Below are positions 24,683-33,501 of a stretch of DNA of 64,000 nucleotides, in pieces. The translations under genes and the position numbers were made by a program. Position 1 is the stretch's first letter; each line of letters begins with the position of its first letter. This stretch comes from Bacillus litorisediminis (GTDB taxonomy: Bacteria > Bacillota > Bacilli > Bacillales > JC228). The DNA is taken from assembly GCF_022808645.1 (NCBI RefSeq), contig NZ_JAKZKT010000019.1, positions 1 through 64,000 on the forward strand. Reading direction: 5' to 3'. The notes below the pieces were generated by a model. That model was not told where the DNA came from. It searched no databases and worked only from the letters and a program-made list of their open reading frames with translations.

Positions 24683-25528
24683 ATGCATACGATTTGGAAG
24701 GGCAGCATCAGTTTTGGACTTGTGAACATACCAGTAAAGCTTCATGCTGCAACAGATGACAAAGGAATTAAATTTAGAACATTGCATGAAAAGTGTCATT
24801 CGCCAATCCGTTATGAAAAGGTTTGTCCAGTATGTGAAGAGGAAGTGAAACAGGATGAAATGGTGAAGGCGTATGAATACACAAAGGGAAAATTTATTAT
24901 TGTAGAAGATGAGGAACTGGAGAAATTAAAGAATCAGGCAGAAGAAAGAGCGGTAGAAATTGTACAGTTTGTCAAAATTGAAGAGATTGATCCCATCTAT
25001 TTCGATAAAAGCTATTATCTCTCGCCTAATGAAGGCGGTACAAAGGCGTATTCACTGCTAAGGGAGGCATTAGCGGAATCAGGTAAAGTGGGTATTGCAA
25101 AGATGGTTTTTCGTTCGAAGGAACAATTAGCAGTTTTACGGGTATATCATGATACGATTGTGATGGAAACGATTCATTATCCAGATGAGGTTAGAAACGC
25201 TAAAGATGTACCGAATGTACCAGAAAAGAGCGAGCTGTCCAAGAAGGAATTAGATACGGCTATTTTGCTGATTGATCAATTAACGGCAGAGTTCAATCCA
25301 GAAGAATTTCATGATGAATACCGAGAAGCGGTACTTCAATTTATTGAAGGAAAGCGGACAGGAGCAGAGGTTGTTACGCCAAAAGAAAAAGAAAAGCCTA
25401 CCAATGTTACAGATCTTATGGCGGCCTTGCAAGCGTCTATTGATAAAACGAAACCTAAAACGAAAGCGAAAACTGCAGCTAAAAAGAAAACAACTGCTGC
25501 CAAGGCTAAAGCCAAGAAAAATGCATAA
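24683..25528 (+). CDS. ku: Ku DNA end-binding protein
   Basis: A 281-residue protein that binds DNA ends and recruits LigD. The conserved start MHTIWKGSISFGLVNIPVKL, the CHSPIRYEKVCPVCEEEV segment and the central beta-barrel (residues about 10-240) are clear. The last 35 residues are a Lys/Ala/Thr-rich tail that probably adds DNA affinity. The ATG at 24683 follows GTGAGG. It is divergent from ligD, and a 9-bp inverted repeat (24587-24595 with 24618-24626) lies between them. In Bacillus subtilis the two genes are expressed in the forespore; the sequence here does not prove that. Confidence 0.95.
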   Translation: MHTIWKGSISFGLVNIPVKLHAATDDKGIKFRTLHEKCHSPIRYEKVCPVCEEEVKQDEMVKAYEYTKGKFIIVEDEELEKLKNQAEERAVEIVQFVKIEEIDPIYFDKSYYLSPNEGGTKAYSLLREALAESGKVGIAKMVFRSKEQLAVLRVYHDTIVMETIHYPDEVRNAKDVPNVPEKSELSKKELDTAILLIDQLTAEFNPEEFHDEYREAVLQFIEGKRTGAEVVTPKEKEKPTNVTDLMAALQASIDKTKPKTKAKTAAKKKTTAAKAKAKKNA

Positions 25529-25620
25529 ATTCCAGATTCTTATTCATTAGGAAAACATAGGCAAAACCCTCTTTTCCGACATAGTCTAAATTAACAGTGT
25601 TGCAGAAAAGAGGGAAAAAA

Positions 25621-26583
25621 ATGAGAAAAGTATTACTATTTTTAGATCCTGGAATCGATGATTCTTTAGCTCTAATGTACACTCTGATGCATCCTGAGTA
25701 TGAAGTTGTCGGTATTGTTGCAGGCTATGGAAATGTTCCAAAACAACAAGCAGTTGAAAATGCAGCCTATCTCTTAGATTTAGCGGGAATCAAGGATATT
25801 CCGATCATTGCCGGCGCTATAGGTCCTTTGACAGGAGAACTAGTCCCTTATTATCCTTTGATCCATGGGGAAGAAGGACTGGGCCCAATCAAACCGCCGC
25901 CTTATGTATATGCCGATCAAGAAGTATTTGATATTGATAAAGCGAGAGAGCTCATTGAACAGCATGGCAATGAATTATCGATTGTAAACTTGGGTCGTCT
26001 TACAGATTTAGCGATGCTTTATATCCTTTATGGACCTGAATTTGTAAATCAAGTTAAAGCCATATATTTAATGGGAGGGGCCTTTTTGGTTCCGGGAAAT
26101 GTTACACCGGTGGCAGAGGCTAACTTCTTTGCTGATCCCATTGCAGCAGATCTTGTTTTAGAAAAGGGGGAAAGTATAACAATTTTCCCCTTAAATGTAA
26201 CCAATAAAGCCATACTGACTCCTGAAGTAGTGGAGTATTTAACGCAAATCAACAAGTCACCATATGCCTTTTTATTTGAACCAATTTTTGATTTCTATTT
26301 TGCTGCCTATCAAAAGTTAATCCCTGGTATAAAGGGAGCGCCCATCCATGACCTTTTAGTTGTCAGCGCACTCATTAATCCTGAAATTGTAAAAACTCTA
26401 AAACGGAGAGCACGGGTTGACCAGACGGGTGAATTCACAAAGGGAGAAAGTATAGCAGACTTTAGGCCAAAACCGAAAGAAGAACCAGCAAAAAAATTAG
26501 ATACAATTGCTATGGAGATTGATTATCCGGCTTTTATCGAAGATGTGGTCCATATCTTTTCGCAAAGTAAGGTTGAAGAGTGA
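25621..26583 (+). CDS. Nucleoside hydrolase (IunH family)
   Basis: A 320-residue enzyme expected to split a nucleoside into base and ribose. The N-terminal motif LDPGIDDSLALMY replaces the usual DTDxGxDDALA, keeping three calcium-binding aspartates. Further motifs are GNVPKQQAVENA, MGGAF, NFFADPIAAD and the C-terminal HDLLVV. The ATG at 25621 follows AAGAGGGAA; an earlier in-frame start at 25597 has none. It is followed by a Fur-controlled promoter and not by a clear terminator of its own. The natural substrate cannot be told from sequence. Confidence 0.87.
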   Translation: MRKVLLFLDPGIDDSLALMYTLMHPEYEVVGIVAGYGNVPKQQAVENAAYLLDLAGIKDIPIIAGAIGPLTGELVPYYPLIHGEEGLGPIKPPPYVYADQEVFDIDKARELIEQHGNELSIVNLGRLTDLAMLYILYGPEFVNQVKAIYLMGGAFLVPGNVTPVAEANFFADPIAADLVLEKGESITIFPLNVTNKAILTPEVVEYLTQINKSPYAFLFEPIFDFYFAAYQKLIPGIKGAPIHDLLVVSALINPEIVKTLKRRARVDQTGEFTKGESIADFRPKPKEEPAKKLDTIAMEIDYPAFIEDVVHIFSQSKVEE

Positions 26584-26591
26584 GAGATTTG

Positions 26592-26641
26592 TTGACATGT
26601 TTGATTTGGCTTGTTACAATGATATTGAGAATCATTCTCAA
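26592..26641 (+). promoter_or_regulatory. Strong SigA promoter overlapped by a Fur box
   Basis: TTGACA (26592-26597) and TACAAT (26615-26620) are exactly 17 bases apart. A perfect 7-1-7 palindrome TGAGAATCATTCTCA lies at 26626-26640, covering the expected start site. This matches the Fur operator consensus, so transcription should be on only when iron is scarce. Confidence 0.88.
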
Positions 26642-26718
26642 AAATTACCCCCCTCTATTTTTGAGATCGATATTGGATAAAACAGGGAAGATCTGTATTG
26701 GATCTTCCCTGTTTTTTT
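26627..26718 (+). ncRNA. fsrA: Candidate FsrA-like iron-sparing small RNA
   Basis: The Fur-controlled promoter is followed after about 55 bases by a 12-bp terminator stem (26682-26693 with 26701-26712) and seven Ts, giving a transcript of about 92 bases with no reading frame. It contains an unpaired C-rich segment ACCCCCCTCT (26647-26656). FsrA of B. subtilis is an 84-base Fur-regulated RNA that uses C-rich loops to pair with ribosome binding sites of iron-using genes. Promoter, operator, size, C-rich segment and terminator all agree, so homology is likely though not proved by alignment here. Confidence 0.72.
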
Positions 26719-26799
26719 GTCGGCATTTTATTTTACTTTCATCGAATAAACTCCTACTCATTACAGAAAATATTCAAAAAGGGGAGAGGTATAGATCCA

Positions 26800-26899
26800 A
26801 TGACTAAAAGGAAAATAAAAAACCAAACTCGGACTTCAATTTGTGAAACAGAATGCAAAAAAACAATCATCGAATAAAGAGAAACCGCATCAAAATTGA
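26800..26899 (+). pseudogene. Possible small basic protein gene with a frameshift
   Basis: An ATG at 26800 follows GGGGAGAGG. Read directly it gives a 25-residue Lys/Arg-rich peptide ending at 26877. If one A is removed from the A6 run at 26817-26822, the frame continues as a 32-residue very basic peptide containing LQFVKQNAKK and ending at 26899. Small basic proteins (FbpA, FbpB, FbpC) assist FsrA in B. subtilis, so a gene of this kind right after the FsrA-like RNA would fit. Its homology to any Fbp is unproved, and the shift could be an assembly error. Confidence 0.35.
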
Positions 26900-26943
26900 T
26901 TACATTAAATTATCCAATCATTTGGATTAGGGGAGAGAAGTGT

Positions 26944-27720
26944 ATGAAATTTATGGAGTATAAAGATACACAGTTGGCTTACTATGACAAGGGTGAAGGA
27001 ACACCTATCATCATGATACATCCGCCTGGTTTTGGTTATAAAGTTTTTTACAGACAGTTTCCGCTGTCACAATATTTTCGCTTAATCATCCCTGATTTAA
27101 GCGGTCATGGAAGCAGTGGAGTCTACAGCACCACATCTACGATTCATGATTACACAGATGAAATTAAAGCTTTACTTGACCATTTAGGGTTAAAGTCTGT
27201 ATATATATTTGGTTACTCATCGGGAGGTTCAGTTGCTCAGGCTTTTGCCATTAAATATCAACATTTGGTAAAGGGGATGATTTTGAGCGGAGCTTACCCA
27301 AAGGTTAGTTCCTTCATTTTTAATTTGGAACACCGAATTGGAATCCTGCTTGCAAAACGCCATCCGAAGTTCTTGTCGACTTTATTAAGTAAAACGCATG
27401 GCATCGATTACCATAGCACAACAGAATTATACTGGTATGCAAGGAGAACCCACCCCTCCGTTTGGGCTCATTTTTACAGGGAAGCGCTTATTTATAACTG
27501 TGTCCCTCAGTTAAACCAGCTAAACATTCCGCTTTTATTGCTTTATGGCACTCTGGCAGATCCGATCAATAAACATAATCGGTTCTATCAAAAATATTTA
27601 AATCCCGAAATCAAATTTATTAACAGAGGAACACACCAGCTCCCGATTTATTTTGCAGAGGAACTAAACCTTCAAATCCTTAATTTCATTAAAAAAAGCG
27701 ATCAAATATCTACACAGTAG
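26944..27720 (+). CDS. Alpha/beta hydrolase
   Basis: A 258-residue alpha/beta-hydrolase-fold protein. The oxyanion region IHPPGFG (about 22-28), the strand-turn DLSGHGSSG (about 50-58) and the nucleophile elbow GYSSGG with its central Ser near residue 96 are clear. The acid is probably in LLYGTLADP and the His in GTHQLP near 240. The substrate is unknown. The ATG at 26944 follows GGGGAGAG. It shares a terminator region with the convergent MFS gene. The upstream Fur-controlled unit could read into it if the FsrA terminator leaks. Confidence 0.83.
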   Translation: MKFMEYKDTQLAYYDKGEGTPIIMIHPPGFGYKVFYRQFPLSQYFRLIIPDLSGHGSSGVYSTTSTIHDYTDEIKALLDHLGLKSVYIFGYSSGGSVAQAFAIKYQHLVKGMILSGAYPKVSSFIFNLEHRIGILLAKRHPKFLSTLLSKTHGIDYHSTTELYWYARRTHPSVWAHFYREALIYNCVPQLNQLNIPLLLLYGTLADPINKHNRFYQKYLNPEIKFINRGTHQLPIYFAEELNLQILNFIKKSDQISTQ

Positions 27721-27735
27721 ACTATTGATCGCTTT
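27695..27735 (-). terminator. Convergent terminator of the MFS gene
   Basis: An 11-bp perfect stem (27695-27705 with 27725-27735) spans the ends of both convergent genes. The A-run at 27691-27697 gives a T-run for the minus strand. Confidence 0.75.
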
Positions 27736-28981
27736 CTGGTTTTATAGCTTTAAAAGTGAGTAAGCAAGAAAGCAAGCAAAGAACTAAAAAAGCTCCAAAT
27801 ATCCAGCTTTTTTGTGTGTTCATAAGAAGGGCTACAATCGGTGGCCCTGCTGCAACTCCAACAAATCTCATGGAGCTATAAAGAGACGTAATGGTTCCTC
27901 GCTGCTGCTTTTCAACCCCCTCTGTTATCAATGCATCCAGTGAGGGCAAAGCCACACCAATCCCGATTCCGCCAATCGTAAAAAGAACAATTAAATACCA
28001 CAGTTTAGTTGAGAAAATAACGAGAAACCCTGTTACTCCCAATGCGAAAACCCCAAAAAAAGTCAACCATTTCATTAAAACTTTATTTTTCTTAATGACT
28101 TTTCCAGTAATATACGATGCTAAACATAAAGCCCCGAGCGGGATCGCCAAGTAAAAACCTTTTTGGATATCTTTGATATTATATTGATCCTCAAATATTT
28201 TGGAAAGATAGAATAGCTCTCCGAATAAAACAAGCATTAAAATACAGCCAATAAAAAAGATTGAAAAAAGCCATTTTCCATCTACCTGAAAGATTTTCTT
28301 TATATTGATTAAGAAATAATCAAAACTGACTACTTCCTGATCTTTTTTCGGTGTTTTAACCAGTATCATAACCATTAATATGGTAATCGCACAAAAAATT
28401 GGAAAAGCAAAGAACGGCGTAAACCAAACAATCGCTGCAAGCACAGCCCCGAGGACCGGACTTAAAACTTTTCCAAAAGTATTGGCCGTTTCAATGATTC
28501 CTAAAGCACTGCTAACATCTTCTTCCTTTCGGAACATATCACCTACAAGAGGCAAAACGATAGGAAAAGCTCCTGCTGCACCCACTCCTTGCAAAAGCCG
28601 GCCGAACAAAATAAATAGATAGGCTGAGTCGAACAGCCATCCAGCTATACCAGAAATCAGTCCTCCGGCTGCTGCAATAATTAAGCTTGGGATAATGATT
28701 TTCTTTCTTCCCCATTTATCAGACAAAAATCCTGCAATTGGAATGAAAATAATGGCGACAATTGAGTAGACCGTAATAATTAAACTAGATTGAAAAGGGC
28801 TTATATTCAATTCCTTTTCCATTGTAGGAAGGACTGGTAAAAGCATGGAGTTACCAAGAGTCATCACTAGTGGAATCGATGCTATTGAAACAATGGCCCA
28901 TTTTTGCTGATGGTTTTTTTTATCTGTAATACTCTTAGGGTCAGTAAATTCAGCACCATTCAAGCCTTCTATATGTTCCAT
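27722..28981 (-). CDS. MFS drug/metabolite efflux transporter
   Basis: A 419-residue major-facilitator transporter with about 12-14 membrane helices. The loop motif GFLSDKWGRKKI between helices 2 and 3 and the RLLQGVGAAGAFPIVLPLVGD motif in helix 5 place it with multidrug-type proton antiporters. A 40-residue polar N-terminus precedes the first helix. The ATG at 28981 follows AGAGGGG on the minus strand; an upstream in-frame start at 29008 lacks a site. The substrate is unknown. It is divergent from the trp T-box region. Confidence 0.87.
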   Translation of the reverse strand: MEHIEGLNGAEFTDPKSITDKKNHQQKWAIVSIASIPLVMTLGNSMLLPVLPTMEKELNISPFQSSLIITVYSIVAIIFIPIAGFLSDKWGRKKIIIPSLIIAAAGGLISGIAGWLFDSAYLFILFGRLLQGVGAAGAFPIVLPLVGDMFRKEEDVSSALGIIETANTFGKVLSPVLGAVLAAIVWFTPFFAFPIFCAITILMVMILVKTPKKDQEVVSFDYFLINIKKIFQVDGKWLFSIFFIGCILMLVLFGELFYLSKIFEDQYNIKDIQKGFYLAIPLGALCLASYITGKVIKKNKVLMKWLTFFGVFALGVTGFLVIFSTKLWYLIVLFTIGGIGIGVALPSLDALITEGVEKQQRGTITSLYSSMRFVGVAAGPPIVALLMNTQKSWIFGAFLVLCLLSCLLTFKAIKPESDQ

Positions 28982-29087
28982 GATCAATCCCCTCTTTAAA
29001 AAAATCATTATTCTTAATATGAACCGGAGTTAATAAAAATATTGACTGATTCTAAAGAGGGGGACTTCCATTTTTTTAATATTGTTG

Positions 29088-29116
29088 TTGACTTTTTTAT
29101 TTTCCCGTAATATGAT
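29088..29116 (+). promoter_or_regulatory. Promoter of the trp operon
   Basis: TTGACT (29088-29093) and TATGAT (29111-29116) are 17 bases apart, directly before the first T-box leader. Confidence 0.75.
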
Positions 29117-29122
29117 AATAAA

Positions 29123-29390
29123 CAAATTCATTACGGTAAAGCGATGATGAAGAGTAGTAACTAGTCAAAGTTTCTTTAGAGAGCTGGTGGTTGGTGTAAA
29201 CCAGTGTAACCGGCTAGTGAATGGACTTCTGAGCATCCAAACTGAAATCCTTTAAGAGAGTAGGATTTGGCGATCGGCCTGTTCGTTACAATGGGCAATC
29301 ATTCATATTGGATGATAAAGTGAGCTTTTTAGCTAATAAAGGTGGCACCGCGGGGTACTTCGTCCTTTCAGGGAGGGAGTACCCCTTTTT
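29123..29390 (+). promoter_or_regulatory. T-box leader 1 (tryptophan)
   Basis: The leader has the AGTA-type stem I motif (near 29153), the specifier segment GTGAATGGACTTC with codon TGG at 29222-29224, the T-box sequence AAAGGTGGCACCGCGG (29338-29353) and a terminator GGGGTACT/AGTACCCC (29352-29385) with five Ts. Uncharged tRNA-Trp should favour the antiterminator. Confidence 0.93.
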
Positions 29391-29404
29391 GCATTCATCA
29401 TCAA

Positions 29405-29690
29405 TCAATATGGAAACTCGATGATTGAGAATAGTAAGAAGCATCGCATCTTTAACAGAGAGTCAGGGATGGTGGAATCCTGACAAAGAACAGCTTCTGA
29501 ATGGACTCATGAGACATCCTTTGAAACGTTTGGAGTAGAAGGATGCGGACTCCGCCGTTATCCGGGACAGGAATTGTCTTTGTGCAATCCCTGAATGAGC
29601 GGGAGCAAGCGTGCTCCAACTAGAGGTGGTACCGCGGTAATTCGTCCTCTTCTTGTACAATTTTTGTACAGGAAGAGGACTTTTTTTTAC
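29405..29690 (+). promoter_or_regulatory. T-box leader 2 (tryptophan)
   Basis: A second complete T-box follows: AGTA motif (near 29432), specifier segment CTGAATGGACTC with TGG at 29502-29504, T-box sequence AGAGGTGGTACCGCGG (29622-29637) and terminator GTCCTCTTC/GAAGAGGAC (29644-29680) with eight Ts. Both must antiterminate for trpE to be transcribed, which should sharpen the response. Confidence 0.93.
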
Positions 29691-29731
29691 TTAGAATTAG
29701 CCTGAGCTTTAGAAAGGAGAGTTTAGTTTAG

Positions 29732-31114
29732 ATGAGGAAAGAGCAGGGTGTTTTTATTCATGTGGAAGAGATTGAAGGAGACACGTTAACTCCAATTGCA
29801 ATCTTTCAACAAATTCCCGGAAAAAAGAAATGCTTGTTGGAAAGTTCCAGCAAGCACCAAGAAAACGGACGCTTTTCTTTTATTGCGGCCAACCCTTATC
29901 TAGAAATAAAGTCAAAGGGTGAGACAAATGAAATTATTAAAAGCAATCAAAGTAAAGAAATTAAAAATGGCCATACGATTCCTCTTTTAAAAGAGCTGAT
30001 CCCACACATTGAATCAATGCCGAACTATCCATTTGTTGGCGGTGCAGTTGGAGTAATTGGCTATGATATCATTCGCCAATATGAAAACATTGGGACTATT
30101 ATCAAGGATTCTATGCAGCTTCCTGATGCCCATTTAATGGTGTATCAAGATGTCTGTATCTATGATCATCTCATGGAAAAAGTAATCCTTATCGCTGTTT
30201 CTTTTACCAGTGAAGAGGATTCAAGAGCACGCCTTAAAGAAGTAAAAAATAGCTTGGAAAACCAACAGCCTGTTCATGCAAAAGATTACTTTAAAACAAC
30301 GGCGGTCCAATCCAATATTAGCAAAGAACAATTTATTGCTAATGTTCAAAAGGCGAAATCCCTGATTCAGAAAGGTGATATATTTCAGGTTGTGTTATCG
30401 CAAAGACTTGAAAGCTCTTTTGAAGGAGAGCCATTTACATTTTATCGTGAATTAAGAAGATCAAATCCGTCTCCATATATGTTTTATATTGATTTTTCAG
30501 ATTATATCGTACTTGGAGCATCACCCGAGAGTTTGCTGAAAACAGAAGGCAATGTGATGATATCAAACCCAATTGCAGGAACAAGGCCACGGGGAAAAAC
30601 GGCTGAAGAAGATGAGTTTCTGAAACAAGAGCTCTTAGCTGATGAAAAAGAAAGAGCGGAGCATGATATGCTCGTTGATTTGAGCCGAAATGACCTGGGC
30701 AGGGTAGCTAAGATCGGATCGGTTCAAGTTTCACGATATATGGAAGTTGAAAAATTTCAGCATGTCATGCATCTTGTCTCAGAAGTAAAAGGCGTGTTAA
30801 GAGATGAGGTTCATCCTTTAGATGCTTTAGCAGTCTCTCTTCCAGCCGGCACGGTTTCAGGAGCACCTAAAATTAGAGCAATGACAATTTTAAATGAACT
30901 TGAACAAGAAAAACGCGGGTTATATTCCGGAGCAGTCGGTTACGTATCGTTTAATGGAAAGATGGACTTCGCTCTTGCTATCAGAACTATGATTATTAAA
31001 GGGAATCAAGCCTATGTTCAGGCAGGGGCCGGCATAGTGTTTGACTCTGATCCTGAAAAAGAATATCAGGAAACACTAGACAAGGCTCGTTCATTGCTGG
31101 AGGTAAAATCATGA
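29732..31114 (+). CDS. trpE: Anthranilate synthase component I
   Basis: A 460-residue enzyme that, with TrpG, turns chorismate and glutamine-derived ammonia into anthranilate. N-terminal LLESSSKHQENGRFSFI includes the region that binds the tryptophan feedback inhibitor. The catalytic C-terminal domain shows GDIFQVVLSQR, SPYMFYIDF, NPIAGTRPRG, ERAEHDMLVDLSRNDLGRV and AGAGIVFDSDP. The ATG at 29732 follows AAAGGAGAG. It starts a seven-gene operon and overlaps trpG by four bases. Confidence 0.97.
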   Translation: MRKEQGVFIHVEEIEGDTLTPIAIFQQIPGKKKCLLESSSKHQENGRFSFIAANPYLEIKSKGETNEIIKSNQSKEIKNGHTIPLLKELIPHIESMPNYPFVGGAVGVIGYDIIRQYENIGTIIKDSMQLPDAHLMVYQDVCIYDHLMEKVILIAVSFTSEEDSRARLKEVKNSLENQQPVHAKDYFKTTAVQSNISKEQFIANVQKAKSLIQKGDIFQVVLSQRLESSFEGEPFTFYRELRRSNPSPYMFYIDFSDYIVLGASPESLLKTEGNVMISNPIAGTRPRGKTAEEDEFLKQELLADEKERAEHDMLVDLSRNDLGRVAKIGSVQVSRYMEVEKFQHVMHLVSEVKGVLRDEVHPLDALAVSLPAGTVSGAPKIRAMTILNELEQEKRGLYSGAVGYVSFNGKMDFALAIRTMIIKGNQAYVQAGAGIVFDSDPEKEYQETLDKARSLLEVKS

Positions 31115-31719
31115 TTTTACTGATTGATAATTATGATTCATTCACATTTAACCTTTACCAGATGATTGCTTTAGAAGAGGAAGTCGTCGTTTATAGAAAT
31201 GATGAAATTTCAATTGATGATATAGTTCGGATAAACCCAGATAGAATTGTAATATCTCCAGGACCAGGGAGACCAGAAGATGCAGGAATATGTGTCGATG
31301 TGATTAAAAGGTTTGGGAGTGAAATCCCGATTTTAGGTGTTTGTTTAGGACATCAGGCCATTGGGTTAGCTTATGGCGGCAAGGTGATTCAGGCAAACTT
31401 TATCAAACACGGGAAAAGGTCCAAGATTCGGCATGATAAAGCGGGGCTGTTTTCGGATGTGTCCAATCCATTAGAGGTTATGCGCTACCATTCATTGGTA
31501 GTGGATCGAAAAACACTTCCGCTTGAATTAACAGTAACGGCTGAATCGGTTGATGATCACGAAATTATGGCACTTAAACATCAGTTGTATCCAGTCTATG
31601 GCGTACAATTTCATCCTGAATCGATAGGAACGGATAGCGGGAACAAGCTGATTGAAAACTTTTTAAAAGAATGCAGGAGGACGGTCAACCATGCAAAAAT
31701 TTTTACTGAAACTAAGTGA
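31111..31719 (+). CDS. trpG: Anthranilate synthase glutamine amidotransferase component
   Basis: A 202-residue class I glutamine amidotransferase. The triad is visible as C78 in GVCLGHQ and H168/E170 in QFHPES. It begins MILLIDNYDSFTFNLYQ and overlaps the trpE stop by four bases, so translation is coupled. In B. subtilis this subunit is encoded in the folate operon and shared with p-aminobenzoate synthesis; here a copy sits within the trp operon. Whether it also serves folate synthesis cannot be told. Confidence 0.96.
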   Translation: MILLIDNYDSFTFNLYQMIALEEEVVVYRNDEISIDDIVRINPDRIVISPGPGRPEDAGICVDVIKRFGSEIPILGVCLGHQAIGLAYGGKVIQANFIKHGKRSKIRHDKAGLFSDVSNPLEVMRYHSLVVDRKTLPLELTVTAESVDDHEIMALKHQLYPVYGVQFHPESIGTDSGNKLIENFLKECRRTVNHAKIFTETK

Positions 31720-32710
31720 GGGATCTTCATTATCAAAGGTCGAAATGAAAATAGCAGCGGGAGAAATGTTTCATGAACAAACGACTGAAAGTGAAATCGC
31801 AGCTTTGCTGATGGCGCTTAAGTTAAAGGGAGAAACAGTTGAAGAAATTACAGGGCTTGTCGAGGCATTGCTTGAGAAGGCAATCTCGTTTCCAAAAAAG
31901 ATACCAGGGTTAATGGATAATTGCGGAACGGGAGGGGATCGTTCAAAGAGCTTTAATATAAGTACAACATCCGCATTTGTTTTAGCTGGTGCGGGTGTAA
32001 AGGTGGCAAAGCATGGAAATAGAAGTATTACATCCCGTTCCGGCAGTGCCGATGTGTTAGAAAACCTTGGTGTTTCATTAACGATGTCGCCTTCTGAAGT
32101 AGAGAAAACGATTGAACAGGTAGGCATTGCGTTCCTATTTGCACCTCATGTCCATCCGATGATGAAAAAGATTATGAATGTGCGCAGGTCGCTGAATATC
32201 CCTACGATTTTTAATCTGATAGGTCCACTAACGAATCCGCTTCCATTAGAAACACAAGTGATTGGCATTTATAGAAAAGATCTCCTTACTGTTTTTGCTG
32301 AAGTTCTTAGAAACTTGGGGAGAAAAAGAGCAGTGCTTTTATATGGTGCAGGAGGTTTAGACGAAGCGACCCTTGTCGGTGAAAATGTATATGTTCTACT
32401 TGATAACGGAAAAATTACAGAACATACCCTTTCACCGGAAGATGTAGGCTTAAAACGAGCTGGAAAGGAAGAGATTGTTGGCGGAGATGCGAGTCAAAAT
32501 GCAAAAATCTTGCGGGATATTCTGCTGGGGAAAGAAGGACCGCATTTGGACACGGTTTTATTAAATGCCGGAATCGGGTTATTTGCGAGCGGGATGGTCA
32601 TGACTATTCAAGAAGGGATTCATGAAGCTAGAAAAAGCATTTTTTCTGGTAAAGCTTATGAAACATTAGAAAAATTGATACATGTCAGCAGTAAAAGAGA
32701 GGTAATATAA
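31691..32710 (+). CDS. trpD: Anthranilate phosphoribosyltransferase
   Basis: A 339-residue enzyme that joins anthranilate to phosphoribosyl pyrophosphate. Diagnostic motifs are DNCGTGGD, SGSADVLENLGV, KHGNRSITS and NPLPLETQVIGIY. The ATG at 31691 follows AGGAGGACGG inside the end of trpG, giving a 29-base overlap. Length is normal for the family. Confidence 0.97.
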   Translation: MQKFLLKLSEGSSLSKVEMKIAAGEMFHEQTTESEIAALLMALKLKGETVEEITGLVEALLEKAISFPKKIPGLMDNCGTGGDRSKSFNISTTSAFVLAGAGVKVAKHGNRSITSRSGSADVLENLGVSLTMSPSEVEKTIEQVGIAFLFAPHVHPMMKKIMNVRRSLNIPTIFNLIGPLTNPLPLETQVIGIYRKDLLTVFAEVLRNLGRKRAVLLYGAGGLDEATLVGENVYVLLDNGKITEHTLSPEDVGLKRAGKEEIVGGDASQNAKILRDILLGKEGPHLDTVLLNAGIGLFASGMVMTIQEGIHEARKSIFSGKAYETLEKLIHVSSKREVI

Positions 32711-33496
32711 ATGACATCAATTTTGGAAGAAATTCTCGCTGTTAAACAAAAAGAAGTAGAACGGCTGAAAGATGTAAACACATGGAATTTTCCGGAGGAT
32801 CCAAAGGAGGCATATGCCTTAACGAAAGTATTAAAGGGAAAAAAAAATGTGAGTATCATTGCTGAATTTAAACGAGCTTCACCATCAAAGGGAATCATTA
32901 ATGCAAACCTAGATCCTGTTAAACAAGCTGTTGCTTATAAAGAAAATGGAGCTGATGCCATATCGGTTTTAACCGATTCAACTTTTTTTAAAGGAAGCTA
33001 TTATGATTTGCAGGATGTTCAAAATGCAGTAGACCTGCCAGTTTTATGCAAAGACTTTGTCATTGATGAGGTGCAAATCCATCGTGCTCTTCATGTTGGT
33101 GCTACAGTCGTTTTGCTGATTGCTGCTGCTCTGTCTGATCAAAAGCTAAAACAGCTCTTTCGTTATGCCTCTTCGTTGAGCCTTGATGCGATTGTTGAGG
33201 TACATAATGAAGAAGAGCTAGAGAGAGCATTAGAAATCGATGCCTCTATTATTGGGGTCAACAACCGAGATTTGAAGACATTTAATATTGACTTATCGAC
33301 ATCAGAAAAGTTAGGACCTGTGATTCGAAGAGAAGGAAAGTTTTTTATTGCGGAAAGCGGGATTCATACAAAAGAAGATGTAATCCGTGTTCGGGACGCA
33401 GGGGCTCATGCGATTTTAGTCGGAGAGGCATTTATGACTAGCAAATCAGTGAAAGATACGATTATGGACTTTAAAGTTCCGGTATTAAAAGGGTGA
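32711..33496 (+). CDS. trpC: Indole-3-glycerol-phosphate synthase
   Basis: A 261-residue TIM-barrel enzyme that closes the indole ring. Motifs IAEFKRASPSKG, VLTDSTFFKGSYYDL, LCKDFVIDEVQI, VEVHNEEEL, NNRDLKTFNIDL and AESGIHTKED are all present, including the catalytic Lys and Glu residues. It starts directly after trpD (the trpD stop ends one base before the ATG) with AGAGAGGTAA upstream. Confidence 0.97.
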   Translation: MTSILEEILAVKQKEVERLKDVNTWNFPEDPKEAYALTKVLKGKKNVSIIAEFKRASPSKGIINANLDPVKQAVAYKENGADAISVLTDSTFFKGSYYDLQDVQNAVDLPVLCKDFVIDEVQIHRALHVGATVVLLIAAALSDQKLKQLFRYASSLSLDAIVEVHNEEELERALEIDASIIGVNNRDLKTFNIDLSTSEKLGPVIRREGKFFIAESGIHTKEDVIRVRDAGAHAILVGEAFMTSKSVKDTIMDFKVPVLKG

Positions 33497-33501
33497 ATGA
33501 G

